Below, in pieces: positions 45,577 to 58,363 of a DNA stretch of 64,000 bases (its first letter is position 1; the number at the start of each line of letters is the position of its first letter). The stretch is from Rosellinia necatrix. Its lineage: Eukaryota > Ascomycota > Sordariomycetes > Xylariales > Xylariaceae. The notes beneath the pieces were generated by a model. The model saw only the letters and a list, made by a program, of their open reading frames with translations, ran no database searches and was not told where the DNA came from. The stretch lies in assembly GCA_021209875.1 (NCBI GenBank), contig JAGYVD010000001.1, forward strand, positions 4,216,001-4,280,000, written 5' to 3'. The position numbers and the translations under genes were made by a program.

Positions 45577-46143
45577 GCAAGTGGTCAAGTGAATGGTATT
45601 AACATAGCCTAGGTAATTTTGGGTTAGCATAGATAGCTACTGCCGGGGCTTAACCGATGTGCCTATAGAGTAAGTAAGGCGGGTTAAACTACCTACCTAG
45701 GTAGGTAAGTACCTACATACAGCGCTATCCATGACTCCAAAGAGCCACCCGCCTCTTACTAATGACTTAGTGCGTACGATGATGTGATGTACCTCATCCC
45801 CAGTTTATTATATAATCATACCCAGAACTCTGGTTCGACGTCGAGGCGACATTTGCGAGCGTAGACATTTACAAGCGTAGACATTTGCAAGCGTATTCGA
45901 CAGAGGGCATGGGCACAGCTCCGCGCCACTCTCCGCGCTCCAGCAAGTTACAAGTTAACCCGCTCACAGAGATTGTATTATCTACATACTTTGAGTACTA
46001 AATTAGTAGCCAGCAGGCACAGAGGCAGAGTTCTCTTCTCCGTGTGCATGTGCATAGCTATAGCCTATAGGTACCTTCCTGCCTGGTTGCCCGCAACCTC
46101 GCCTCCGATTATCGCCGTGTCCAGTCGAAAATTTCCCTGCGAT

Positions 46144-46207
46144 CGCTTCCGCTCTCCAACGCTTCTACTCTCCAACGCTTCCACTCTCCAACGCTTCCAC
46201 TCTCCAA
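46144..46207 (+). repeat. 16-bp tandem repeat in the Lon leader
   Basis: Four consecutive 16-bp units of the form CGCTTCCACTCTCCAA lie 28-91 bp upstream of the Lon ATG, with single-base variants in the first two units. Confidence 0.9.
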
Positions 46208-46234
46208 CGCTTTCCCGTCCCGACGCTTCCCACG

Positions 46235-49200
46235 ATGCTGTGCCGCCAACGCCTATCGCGGCAAGTTGCTGTGCGGACACCATCCCATTTCGCACTCGCC
46301 TCACGGTTGACCTCCTCGACGAGGTTGTATTCTGCCGGTGCCCGCAATAGGCCGACGACAACACCCCGGGTCGCCTGTCTCAATCTCAGACCTGCGGCGT
46401 CCTTCGCCCCGAGAATTCTACCCACATCCTCCTCCTTTTCCACCTCATCGACGAGACGGAAAGAGAAGAAGAACGACCCTGCGGATGCCTCGGCCCAGGC
46501 CGTGACCGATGACAATCCGCAAGCGAATGCCGAGGAAAAGCCAGAGAAGCCAGAGAAGCCACAAAAGGAGATAAGCGAGGCAAAAACTTCTGGCGCCGAA
46601 TCGCCCTCTGGCGCGAATCGCCAGGGTGAGGGCGACTCTCAAGATGGCAAGGCGGGTAGTGCGGCCGGCGGCGCATCTTCGGGCTCCGGCAGCGACGCGC
46701 CTGGCGACGGTGGCCGGAAACCTGGCCAGAGGGCCACTAACAGAGCACTTCAGAAACCTGAGATCCCCGAGGTATATCCCCAGGTCATGGCGATCCCTAT
46801 AGCAAAACGACCTCTGTTCCCAGGCTTCTACAAGGCAATCACCATCAAGGACCCCGACGTATCCGCTGCCATACAAGACATGATTAAGAGAGGGCAGCCC
46901 TACGTCGGCGCCTTCTTGTTTAAAGACGAGAACGCCGAAGAAGATGTAATAAGGGACCCCGCTGATGTTTATGACACCGGAGTTTTCGCCCAGATTACCA
47001 GCGCCTTCCCCGTACACGGGGAGCAGAATAGCCTGACGGCCATCTTGTATCCACACCGCAGGATTAAGCTGACGACCTTAATCCCCCCGGCCACGCCGGA
47101 ACAGAAGAAAGTTGAGGCAGAGCCTGAAGATACCCCGGACCCCATACCTCTCAAGCCGGAAGATGAGGCGCCCCAAGAGAAAAAGGGCGACGTGGTGGCC
47201 AGCTTTGAGGAAGGGGCGGTAACGGGCAAATCTGACACAACTCTTGAGAAATACGAGCCTACTTCATTTCTGCGCAAATACCCGGTCAGCTTGGTGAACG
47301 TGGAGAATCTCGCGGAGGAACCATTTGACCCCAAGAGCCCAGTGATCCGGGCGGTGACGAATGAGATTGTCAACGTGTTCAAGGAGGTGGCCACCATGAA
47401 CAGCCTCTTCCGCGACCAGATATCCACCTTCTCTATGAGCCAATCGACTGGGAACGTCACTGCAGAACCGGCTAAGCTCGCCGACTTCGCCGCAGCCGTT
47501 TCCGCAGGAGAACCTGCTGAGCTGCAGGAAGTTCTCTCTAGTTTAAATGTCGAAGATCGGATGCAAAAAGCGCTCGTAGTCCTGAAAAAGGAACTCATGA
47601 ACGCGCAGTTGCAATCGAAAATTACGAAAGACGTCGAGCAAAAGATCACGAAGCGTCAACGGGAGTACTGGCTAATGGAACAGATGAAGGGAATCCGCCG
47701 AGAGCTAGGAATTGAGTCAGACGGAAAGGACAAGCTGGTCGAAAAGTTCAAAGAGAAGGCCGATAAGCTCGCCATGCCTGAGGCCGTCCGAAAGGTGTTC
47801 GATGACGAGATTAACAAACTCGCCCATCTAGAGCCAGCCGCTTCCGAATTCAACGTTACAAGGAATTACTTGGATTGGTTGACACAGATACCATGGGGCC
47901 AAAGAAGTGCCGAAAACTTTGGCATCCAACATGCCATGGCAGTCTTAGACGAAGATCATTACGGGTTAAAAGACGTAAAGGATCGAATTCTGGAGTTCAT
48001 TGCTGTGGGCAAGCTCCGAGGTACTGTAGAAGGCAAAATTCTATGCTTCGTCGGGCCACCGGGCGTTGGGAAAACAAGCATCGGCAAGTCGATCGCTAGG
48101 GCTTTGAATCGACAGTATTACAGATTTAGCGTGGGCGGTCTTACCGATGTGGCAGAAATCAAGGGACATCGTCGTACCTACGTTGGCGCTTTACCAGGAC
48201 GAGTTATTCAGGCCCTGAAGAAATGCCAAACGGAAAACCCACTCATTCTAATTGACGAGATCGATAAGATTGGACGTGGCTACCAAGGAGACCCATCCTC
48301 GGCTCTTCTCGAATTGTTGGATCCAGAGCAAAACAACTCCTTCTTGGATCACTATATGGACGTCCCCGTCGATCTTTCTAAAGTCCTATTTGTTTGTACG
48401 GCTAATATGACGGACACGATACCACGGCCCCTCCTGGATCGAATGGAGGTCATTCGGTTATCTGGTTACGTATCCGACGAGAAGAAAGCAATTGCAGACA
48501 AGTATCTATCACCGGCCGCCAAGGAGCTTGCAGGTCTCAAGGATGTAGATGTGTCTCTCTCGGATCAGGCTATCGATGAGCTCATTAAGTCATACTGCCG
48601 AGAATCTGGCGTTAGAAATCTGAAGAAGCAGATTGAAAAAGTATATCGAAAATCGGCGCTAAAGATCGTACAGGAACTTGGCGAGGAGGCCTTACCCGAA
48701 GCTGAAGCATTAACGGAAGACGGTAAAGCAGCCATGAAAGAGTCGGAAAAGGGAAGTGAAGCGAAGGAGACTGCCTCCTCGGCGGCATCTGAGAAGGCGA
48801 CCACTGAGAAACCCCGGGTAGCTCTCAAAGTGCCCGGCTCAGTCAGTGTCGTGATTGACAAGGAGAACTTGAAAGATTACGTTGGTCCGCCAATCTTCAC
48901 CTCTGATCGACTTTATGACATTACACCACCCGGCGTCGCCATGGGCCTCGCCTGGACTCAATTAGGTGGCTCCGCTATGTACATCGAGTCCATTCTCCAA
49001 ACAGCTCTGCGCCCTAGTAGCCGTGCTGGATTAGAGATCACGGGTAATCTTAAGACTGTCATGAAAGAGTCGTCGACAATCGCCTATTCTTTCGCCAAGG
49101 CATACATGGCCAATGAATTTTCCGACAACCATTTCTTCGACAAGGCTAAAATCCACCTCCATGTACCAGAAGGAGCTGTACAAAAAGATGGACCGTCAGC

Positions 49201-49638
49201 TGGCGTTACCATGGCCACCTCGCTTCTGTCGCTGGCCCTGAATAGCCCAGTGGATCCCACCATTGCCATGACCGGCGAGCTGACCCTGACCGGCAAGGTC
49301 CTCAGGATAGGTGGCTTGAGGGAGAAGACCGTGGCTGCGCGTCGTGCCGGGTGCAAGATGATCATTTTCCCCGAAGACAACATGTCTGACTGGCTAGAAC
49401 TTCCTGAGGTACGTTTCGGCTCTGCGACACCACCAGTCTAGAACCTTGTCTTTAGGTCATACTAATGTTTTTGTAGAACATCAAAGAAGGCATAGAAGGC
49501 CACCCCGCGAGCTGGTACAAGGAAATTTTCGGACTTGTCTTCCCTAATCTTGACAAGGAGAAGGCAAACACCTGCAGGATTTGCGAATGGAAGAAGGACA
49601 ACGAGTCCTCCAATAGTGAGGGCGACAAGAGCGACTAG
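46235..49638 (+). CDS. PIM1: Mitochondrial Lon protease
   Basis: Exons 46235-49408 and 49477-49638 (68-bp intron, GTACGT/TAG, phase 0) give 1111 residues, close to yeast Pim1 (1133). The N-terminus MLCRQRLSRQVAVRTPSHFA is a typical mitochondrial presequence, followed by a charged, low-complexity region and the Lon substrate-binding domain (VYPQVMAIPIAKRPLFPGFY). The AAA+ module has Walker A GPPGVGKTS (residues 607-615) and Walker B LILIDEIDK. The protease domain has catalytic S988 in DGPSAG and K1031 in GGLREK. The enzyme degrades damaged and regulatory proteins in the matrix and binds mtDNA. The second exon supplies the C-terminal NIKEGIEGHPASWYKEIF helix. An insertion of about 40 Glu/Ala/Lys/Ser residues lies between the AAA+ and protease parts, as in yeast. 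Confidence 0.97.
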
Positions 49639-52600
49639 AAATGGCGGAAAGAGACAGGACCAACCGTCCCCAATGTACTATCATGATGTTTTCTGGAATT
49701 AGGCGCCGGCGATACGACCAGTCGTAAACGGTATAAACTGTACACTACACGCATCATGCTTTGCGTACGATTGTTTAGAATTGTACATGAAAAGAGGGAG
49801 GGGGTAAGCCTCAGCATTGTTTTGGGCGTTCAGGCGGCCGCATCACACACGAACAACCCACCAACATCATAAAGACGAGCAGCAGGAGCGCTAGCACATC
49901 CGAACTGCTAGCGATCTTGTTTATTCCATGCATAACAACTACAGTGTACTATTCTACATAATCGCATAAGCGAGAATTCTCATCTCTACTATTAACACCT
50001 GCCAACCGGGTTTTTTTTGGGAGGGGGGGACGGGGGGAGGGGTTCCCCCTTTTATGTCCTACCATGCTCGGAATCGGTCATACGATTATGTGTGTGAAGA
50101 GAAGCGACCAACGAGGAGATGAGAGAAAGCACCAGTGCCTGGATCTTTGTGCGAGTGGTAGTTGAGTACCACGCGTATAACGTAGGGTGGAATCAAGCGG
50201 ACCCGGGTGATTGCGCTCCCAAGACCGAAACAAATTCGTGGAAGCACGATTGTCCGGTCTTGCGGCAGCATTGTACGATGGTGACGACGCTGGGCAGACT
50301 CTAGCGTGGGGGTTCGTCTCTTCTCCATAACTTGGGCAAGCTGGCACGAGGCGGTACCGGGAGTCTGAATGGTTGCCCCGCCGTCACAGCGGCCTAACAC
50401 CGCTCACTTACTTCCCGCAGGTACTTTAGGTAGGTTAAGTCAGCATGATGGAATTGGGATCGCCTCCCAACCTTGACGATAGAGATATACCATTGTTGGT
50501 GCTCTCTGCCTCCGCAACCGGCATGAGGATGACTGCTGCATAACACTATCAAAAGCAGAACTTTGAAACGGGCCAACTATAGGTTATGGCTATGGCGGCT
50601 GGGCGGGGTGCTGAGACATTAACGGCACGTAGTGTACGTAGTGTATACTAATTACAAGTCTGTAGGTACAACAAGTAACTACCTAGTGACCTACTTATAG
50701 TTGCACACTACACTATTTCAGATTCAATCCTTCAAGTTCTAGCAGGGATAGCCCCGGTTTCTCCACCCGTGTTGGGCTAAGCGAGACCGTCTGGACGGTT
50801 TGTTGGAAAAGCTAAAAAAATAAAATAAAATAAAGTCAAGGTTGGTGCGATGCACGTGGGGTAGGATAGATCATATCGCACATCTGATAACAGGTAATAA
50901 CAACAAATCCCTAAATAACTAACAATGAAAGGGTCTCCGTAAACATCATATATAGTAATTAAGGCCGCTCACCTTGTTTATTCCAGCCTACACTGCTTGT
51001 ATTAATTTTTATTTTTATTTTTTTTTATTTTTTTTTAGCATGGGTCAACAATACACTTAATGTGCTCTATCCTGTCGTTGGCAGTGTTAAGCAGTGCCTT
51101 GTTTTTGTATGGAAAGCCTCATTTTCTCCCCTCCCCCTCCGAGCACGAATAAGTGACATATCAATATGAAAGGAACGGGAAAAAGGAGAAATGCAGTCGA
51201 GAGGAGAAACAAGTAATTAGTCCCGAAGCCGAGAACCAGCACCAATGATGGGCGGCGACATGTATAGCTGCCCAATAACTCTCCAAACCGGCCGTGGCCA
51301 CCCGTTCATCTGGGACGACGAGGACGAGCGAAGGGTGTCGGTGTCGGTGTCGGCATGGCATCGGCTTGTACAACTCATACAAAGATAGGACGGAAGGGGT
51401 GGTCTCGATCAGGGATCCCGCGGCTGCACTACCTAGCGGTGCTATTTAGCACTTGGTAACTAGGTAGGTATGTCAAGTTTGTCGAGTTTGTCGGGTATCA
51501 AGTTATGCCCTTAGGTCATTGTGACCAAAGCGGGTAGTCAGTCGTATCTGTTATTCTGTGTGCGCGTGCGTTCGAGGTATTGCGATGTTCTTTACTTCAT
51601 GATGACCTTGATACTGTACCAATTACATCAATTGCACTTTTGGTGATAGCGTGCCTCAGCCTGCCTGAGGTAATGTAGGTACATACCTAATGTAGCACTG
51701 GCGTGCTAAGGGGTAAATACTTGGTGTGGTAAACAGAAGGGGAGGGCATAGAGGGGAGGGGCAACAGCGGCAACGCTATCGCATCCAACCCCTGTTTAAA
51801 TCTATGTGCCATGTGTTTTACATTCTGCATTCTGCATTTTACATTTGCGTTTTGCGCTTTTACTTTAACCTATAGCCCAGCGACGTTTTTCCTTCCCCTT
51901 CGTCCTGCCCGTCAGCCTTATTCCATGTTCGGCCTTCCGCATCTGCATGCATCTCGCATATCAGGTATTTAATATGCCATGTGTGTTAAATACCTATCTA
52001 TCTATCTATCTATCTACCTACTCAACGACCGGGGGCTACATCACATCATTAGGTAACCCCCTCCTCACGGAGGCGAACCACGGCCCTTCGCCTCTCCTCG
52101 TCCCCTTGTCACTACTACATTGCCACTGCAAGGCCGTAAGAACGAACATCGATCGAATGGTCCCGGGACACTTAGTCGAATAGACCGCTTCTGCCACTAC
52201 CATCGCTGCTACTATTACTGTTCTTTTTTCCCACGTCATCCTGCACGAGCTTATATGCAATAGTACGTACTTAACCCTAGACTGACGTCGAGGTCGTATG
52301 CATACGACGGACATACTGTGGTGCCCTACGTGTCGGTTTGTCCACATGACTTGGCCCAGTATAACCAGTATAAGCCGGGCAGGTCTCGCTGCCCTCCCTC
52401 GCCATTTGATACCCACTGCAGCTACACGGTCGCATCTTAGCCTATGTTAGCTCCGTTTTCGCGATTCCAGTGGCGTGCGAGCGTGAGTGTGTATGTCAGG
52501 CTGCCGGCACCGTGGCCCCATCCGCGCTCCATCTACATGCTTGTAATAGTTGCTCAACTCCTTAACCTGAGGTGACCTGGAAGATCCTTAGGGGGAGGAC

Positions 52601-53185
52601 GGGAACTAAATGGTGATCTCGGTGACATGGAGGTTGGTAGCCTCAAGCGTATAATATATGTAGTGTATTCCACTTGCTTTTTGCAGACCCGTTGTCCCTA
52701 CCCTTGATCAATTCCGAGACCAAGATACAGAAGACAATCAAGCATGGGTTTTAATCGTTGTATAGCGCTTGTAGGTCTCTGCTGTGAGGTCGCCTGGGGT
52801 CGTTGACATCACGATGGTGAAATGGCACAATCTTTCAATCGTGCCGATGCAAAATAACCCGTCTGACACCAAGGAACAAGGGCCACGACGGAAGAGGAAA
52901 GGGATGACCTATCTGGATGAGTTGTCCGTCACCCTCGTTGCATCGACTTACCCTTTCTGGTCTTGGACTACCCTCAGTCAAGGGAGGGGTATTTTTTTTT
53001 TTTTTTGGACCAGATCACCGATGGGAGTCCAGCTGGTCAAAGCGAATACACGTCGAAAACCAGTTTAACATGATAATTGGAAGGCTGAGAAAGACGAGGG
53101 GAAAGAATGTGTATTCTAAATAATGAAATGCATAGAAGGGGCAACTATTAGTTATATACCTACTTAGGTACTTAGGTAGTAGTAA

Positions 53186-53226
<41 letters not shown>

Positions 53227-53227
53227 A

Positions 53228-53287
<60 letters not shown>

Positions 53288-55554
53288 GTAGTGATATTAA
53301 CGTCTAATCTAGGTACTTAGGTAGGTAGGTAGGTAGGCAGGTACCTAGGTAGGCTTACCTGTTATAGTACCTACTTAGGTCTAACAACCCCTCCTATCCA
53401 AGACTACAAAGTCTTCATCTACTGCAAACAAATACCCATTAGATATTTGTACAACGTATGCATAGCCTGTGTTCCAAGTTTATCTTGGGAAAGCTCATCT
53501 TGGTGCGGGCCATTCGAATGTTTATGTCCGACTATCCCGGCTGCTCCTCCAATAAGGTCTACACGAGGACGGCGGCGGCTACGATTCGATAAAAGCCAGG
53601 TTGTCGAATAGGAGCGAGCATTCAAACAAACCCCCGCAGCAGCACTGCCTGCGCCCACACTATCAAGAGTGGCGGCGCTTTGTACGTGGAGCGTAACCTA
53701 CATGCGCTCGTCCCTTATCCCTTTACCTAGGTACGTAGGTAGTCTAGGTACTAATACAGTAGGTAGGTATCCAGTGGTAGGCGTTGAGGATTGATACCCA
53801 ATAGTTACTCTTCTGCAAAGTCGGTAGTTACCTGCCTCCGACACTGCCATACGGCCATCTTGCTAGGTACTATGCCCTTAAATACAAGGAACCTACCGAG
53901 GTTAGGTGCGTAAGTACTGCTGTACTGAGAGGTATGTGCCTTAGCTTGCATGCATATATGTCACCAGGTATGGCATTATCGATCGTTTGGCTTAGATTAC
54001 TCTCAGGTTATGCCATCAAAGCCGAACGTGCGTTGTTTCTGCTGAGAGGTCTAAAATGTTCCATAATATCATGATATCATACATCCATCTCAGGTCCTAG
54101 TAGGTAATCATATATTTCGTTGAGAGAGGGCACATTCGCTTCACCTCATGTGGAGGTAGCATTGACGTGCCATTTCTCTCCCCCATCGAGTCGAGCCCCG
54201 CTGATGGCGGATACCTCCTTCCTGCCTACATGCGGGCGGTGTTGCCGAGAGCCACTAATACCGGGGCGGCAAGGTCGGGATTCGTGCCCGTTGTGCAGCC
54301 GTACCTATGTTGCACGGCAGTGACCTAGTGATTCGAACTCGGACCACAGTGAATCAAACCAGTAGGAACATGGTGCAACTCCCAACTTGCAGCAGTTATT
54401 GCATCGCTCACCGTCCCGGTCGTAGGTACCCATTGTACTTTTACCCGTCCAGGTGCGCATCGAGGCGACCATATGATACCTCCGAGTACCATGATGGTAC
54501 ACGACGCTCTAACGAACTACCTGTTCTACCTGTTGCTGACCGAGTCCCAGCACATACATAAGTTGGAGTATCCCGCACCAACCATCTACCTGCCCCGGGT
54601 ACCTCAGCAGCAATTGAACCGTTGATGCGCTGGGTACCTACTTAATGTAGACAAGGTAGAGATAGGTAGCCGACATCGTCTCCTATCAACATGTATCCAT
54701 CCAGCATCATCATATAGGTACGGGAGGGAGGCAGGGTATCGTACATGCCTCTTACCATCCTGCCGACAATGTACCTTCCTATGGGTACTGGAATACGCTA
54801 TTAGGTACATGGCAAGGTGGTATTCATCAGTGTCCCAGATGAAGCCACACCTTTCTCGCTTTTCGTTTGACCGCCAACGCACTGCCTGCCCCATGCCAAT
54901 CATCGTCGGCGTTTTTTACCAATAACAGCACGAAAGCCTCACTCCCGCACTCTGCTTCCGCTTTGGTTTCCTCTCCTCTCTCTTCTCTCCCCTCCCGTCG
55001 CTTCCCTGGGACACGGCCATTCCGCGCATCACTGTTTTCTAAGCCCTTCTTCGGTAATGCATATCTGAGCAGTTGTGTTGAGTCCAATGCTGCCAGCCTT
55101 CTCTTCATCTCCGCAATAGTACCACCACCACTAGCCCATCCGCCTCGTTCGTGGTCGAACCGCACGATAATACAACGCCATCTCGCTGTTTCCTACCCCG
55201 CCTGCAGGCTACGAGTGCCGGAGTGTCTGTGCTCGAGCCGGTCAAGTGCTTGCTCACTTCGCTGATCTTGGCCACCGCTTTGTCGAGCCTTGGTCACGAC
55301 GGTGGCCTTGCGTACTCGTCGGCTCGCCTGGACCTATCACTATCACTCTTGCCTAAGCTACCTACCTAGTCACCTATACGTCTACTTGGCAACGTAGTCG
55401 ACAGCGTGGATTTGGCATAGCAGCAATATCGTATCTTGATACACACTGCCGTGGCTCATCCTTTTATTCATTGCGTGGAGTCGGCGAACTGGCTTCACCT
55501 GCCTTTGCTACTATTCGGCACCCATAGTACCGTTTTTACTAATAGGCCGTTGCT
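49639..55554. other. Gene-poor region, 5.9 kb
   Basis: No supported gene. Contents seen: a G-rich run at 50021-50041, T-rich tracts at about 51005-51040, a long imperfect (TAG)n array at 53176-53286 flanked by TAGG/CCTA tracts, and a CATC/TCTA microsatellite at about 51993-52020. Short open frames at 50086, 52036 and 54867 have no domain signature. The right end should hold the promoter of the kinase-like gene. Confidence 0.5.
53176..53286 (+). repeat. Imperfect (TAG)n microsatellite
   Basis: About 110 bp of TAG units with two TAA interruptions. It is preceded by CTTAGGTA units and followed by TAGGTAGGTAGGTAGGCAGG at about 53320-53342. Confidence 0.95.
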
Positions 55555-58363
55555 ATGGGCACACCGACGAGCATGCCGCTTTCGTCTGCCCCGGAGAACA
55601 GGGGTTTCAGCGGCATGTGGAGGAAGTTCACCGGAAAGGATCAAGGGGGTCAATCGCCACCGTCCCCTCGCTCCGAGCCGGGACTATCCCGAGACTCGTC
55701 AGTTGGTTCGGGCCTGGTCCAGAAGGCCTCACGCAAAGTTGTCCCTCGCCTGCCCAGGGCTAAGACCTTTAAGAGACAGGTGTCTGAAGACAGGAAGAAA
55801 CTCGAGCCCACCTTGCCTACCTCGGCCGAACGAAGAGCCGTGTCGGTGGACAGACGCATGCAGCTCCAATCCAATGCCTCCCGCTCCAGCCAACTTTTGC
55901 CCCGCGCCAGCGCGCCCGATTTCTTTGGCGACAGTAAAGTCTCGGCCAGTAAACTAAGTGCCATGCCGCAGGCTGCACTAACTCCCCAGGGCTTTATTGA
56001 TGAGGAACATTTTTCGAGCCTCAATAATATCGATCCTATTAGTCTTGTGACAGGTGACGATCATATAGGCGACCAATTGCGTCATTATCCGGATACTATC
56101 TCTCTCACCGAATCCCAGTCTATCAATGCGTCTCAATACGATGCTCTCGTCCGTGACGAGCTAGAGCACAAATGGATATTGAACTTGAGCATGCATTATC
56201 GAGATAAATCTAAGAGGGAGAAATTTTTCGTCACCTATCGAGAGAGAGAGTCAATATGGAGGCGAGTGACTATATCGCTTGACTACCGAAATGCTCCTAG
56301 CGATTCACTCGAGAAAGACCTTTCCACAACTAAATCCCAACGGGATAAGAGTGCTAAGATATATGAAGCCATTCGCGAGAGCCTACAGGACATCCAGTTC
56401 TACGATACTGTCACAAATCTCAAGTTGGAGACTGATAATGGAAGGCTACATGTCCACGTAGTCGAAGACGTGACCGTAGGTTGAGTCCTCGACTTACCTA
56501 TATGCTAGAAAGCTGATCCAATCGCACTAGGAAATTATCGATTTTCCGCCGATCCGCCTTGTTAAACATATGGGCTGCCGACGTGTTCGCGAGAGTGAGA
56601 TTGAGTTTGACTCTCATATGTCCGGCTTTGTCTACCAGGTTCGAGTTGATGGGTGCACGCTCATCAAGAAAGAGATCCCTGGACCGGATACCATAGATGA
56701 GTTCCTCTACGAAGTCAACGCTCTAAATTCGCTACGTTTCTCTCAGAGCGTCATTGGGTTCTATGGTTTAGTTGTGGATGATGGCGATCAGTTTGTCAAA
56801 GGATTGCTCATTAGTTACGCCAAGAGAGGAGCACTCATTGATGTCATCTTCGACACTAAGGAACAACACCTAAATTTACCCTGGCCGGTTCGGGAGAAGT
56901 GGGCGAAGCAAATCGTACAAGGCCTTTCGGATATACACGAGACAGGGTTTGTTCAAGGGGATTTCACTCTTTCTAATATCGTCATTGACGATTTTGGCAA
57001 TGCGAAAATTATTGATATCAACAGACGGGGCTGCCCAGTTGGTTGGGAACCTCCAGAGGCAGCTCCGCTCATCGACAACAACCAGCGGATTTCGATGTAT
57101 ATCGGTGTCAAATCTGACCTTTTTCAGCTTGGAATGGTGTTATGCGCGCTGGCAAATCTCGACGATGAGCCTGAAACCCGCCGTCGACCGCTTCGTTTGA
57201 ACCCCAAATTGAACGTCCCCTCGTGGTACCGTGAGATAGTAGAGACCTGCCTACACGATAATCCGCGCGTTAGATTGCAGGCTAATGTACTGCTCACGAA
57301 GTTTCCCGAAACCCCATATGATGGCGTTCGCGAAGAGGGATTGCCATCAATGCCCATTCACGACGACAGTTCGTTTGGAAGGTATACGGCGCACGGAAGC
57401 TACGGCATCCCAGAAATTAGGACCGTGGAACCTCGGGAACCTTGGCCATACACCTCTGTCAGTAACACACAGGCGACTTCGCCGAGCTTCTCGGATGAGC
57501 CATACTACCCACCACGTGGCCGATCTCCAGCCCGCCCTTTGCCCCCTCATCAAGATTTACATAACTCGCTCTATGGTGGCGGGAACGCGACCTGGGCGAA
57601 AGCCCATGACGAGGCAGCTGTGGACCATAATCCCACTGCGGACGAGGCAATGATAGGGATATCAGGAAATCTCCAAGAGACGACTTATTTTGGAATGGAG
57701 GAGGAGCTCGAGCAAATACAGGCAGACCTCCAGGCTGGGACTGCTCTGGAAAACGAACAGCCCCAAGTGCCCGGCGGTGATAGCCCGGTACAAGCCTTTT
57801 CGCCAAAAACTGTCGTTGAACCGCATGTGGTGACCGATGATCAAGACGAGAGTGGTACATTATCGAATGGGGATGAGTCAAAGGTTCTCACGCCAACATA
57901 CGACTTAACGCCAAGCGGAAGCCCGGACAGAATTCCAACGGGCGAGTCAGCTGTGTCAGAAAGAGCCTTAGGAACCTCAGTGGCTACTGAAAAGATAACG
58001 AAAGATGGGAATACCGATGCGTCTCTGGTAAATAACCAAACAAAGTTGGCGGCCGGAAATCATGAACATCAGGCGGAACCTACCAAAACAACGATACCCC
58101 GCGATTTGGATGCACATGTTGATAATGTTGGTCCGGCTTATACATACGACAGAACAGATGGTGGGACAGAAGATATACCTAGGCGACCCACGGAAGTAAA
58201 CATGACACCTCGACAAGGTTTGTCGCTAGCGGAAACACCAGAACGAGCTGGTATTGGCCCGGCTGACGAGGATACGAGAGAATCAAACCCGCTAGTATAT
58301 TCGGATAAACGCTCTGGTGTCTCTGCGACAAATACTATAGGGGGGGTCGGAATCACTGTTTAA
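55555..58363 (+). CDS. Kinase-like protein with altered HRD and DFG motifs
   Basis: Exons 55555-56475 and 56531-58363 (55-bp intron, GTAGGT/TAG, phase 0) give 917 residues. The N-terminus MGTPTS fits an N-myristoylation signal (Gly2, Ser6). Residues 1-150 are basic and disordered; 200-300 form a charged helical domain. The kinase-like fold runs from about 320 to 540: Lys353/354 in LIKKEI, Glu368 in EFLYEVN, a catalytic loop VQGDFTLSN where His/Arg of HRD are Gln/Gly but Asp451 and Asn456 remain, and DIN (469-471) in place of DFG. KSDLFQLGMVLCAL and the RVRL end match the C-lobe. The last 370 residues are disordered. Such fungal proteins are poorly studied; catalytic activity is uncertain. Confidence 0.82.

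Larger units (their letters stand above)
40368..46234. other. Island without intact genes, 5.9 kb
   Basis: No complete open frame is present, but three stretches carry recognisable protein remnants broken by stops and frameshifts (annotated separately): a subtilisin-like peptidase on the minus strand, a possible NACHT-type segment and a dynamin-like GTPase on the plus strand. The rest has AT-rich patches, a (CT)n(AT)n tract at 43637-43664 and a CCTACCTAGGTAGGTA palindrome near 45690. Confidence 0.6.

Noticed and set aside
54200..54345. Possible tRNA by a GTTCGAA-type B box on the minus strand
   Set aside because: The flanking bases do not form a T stem, and no A box lies at the right distance.
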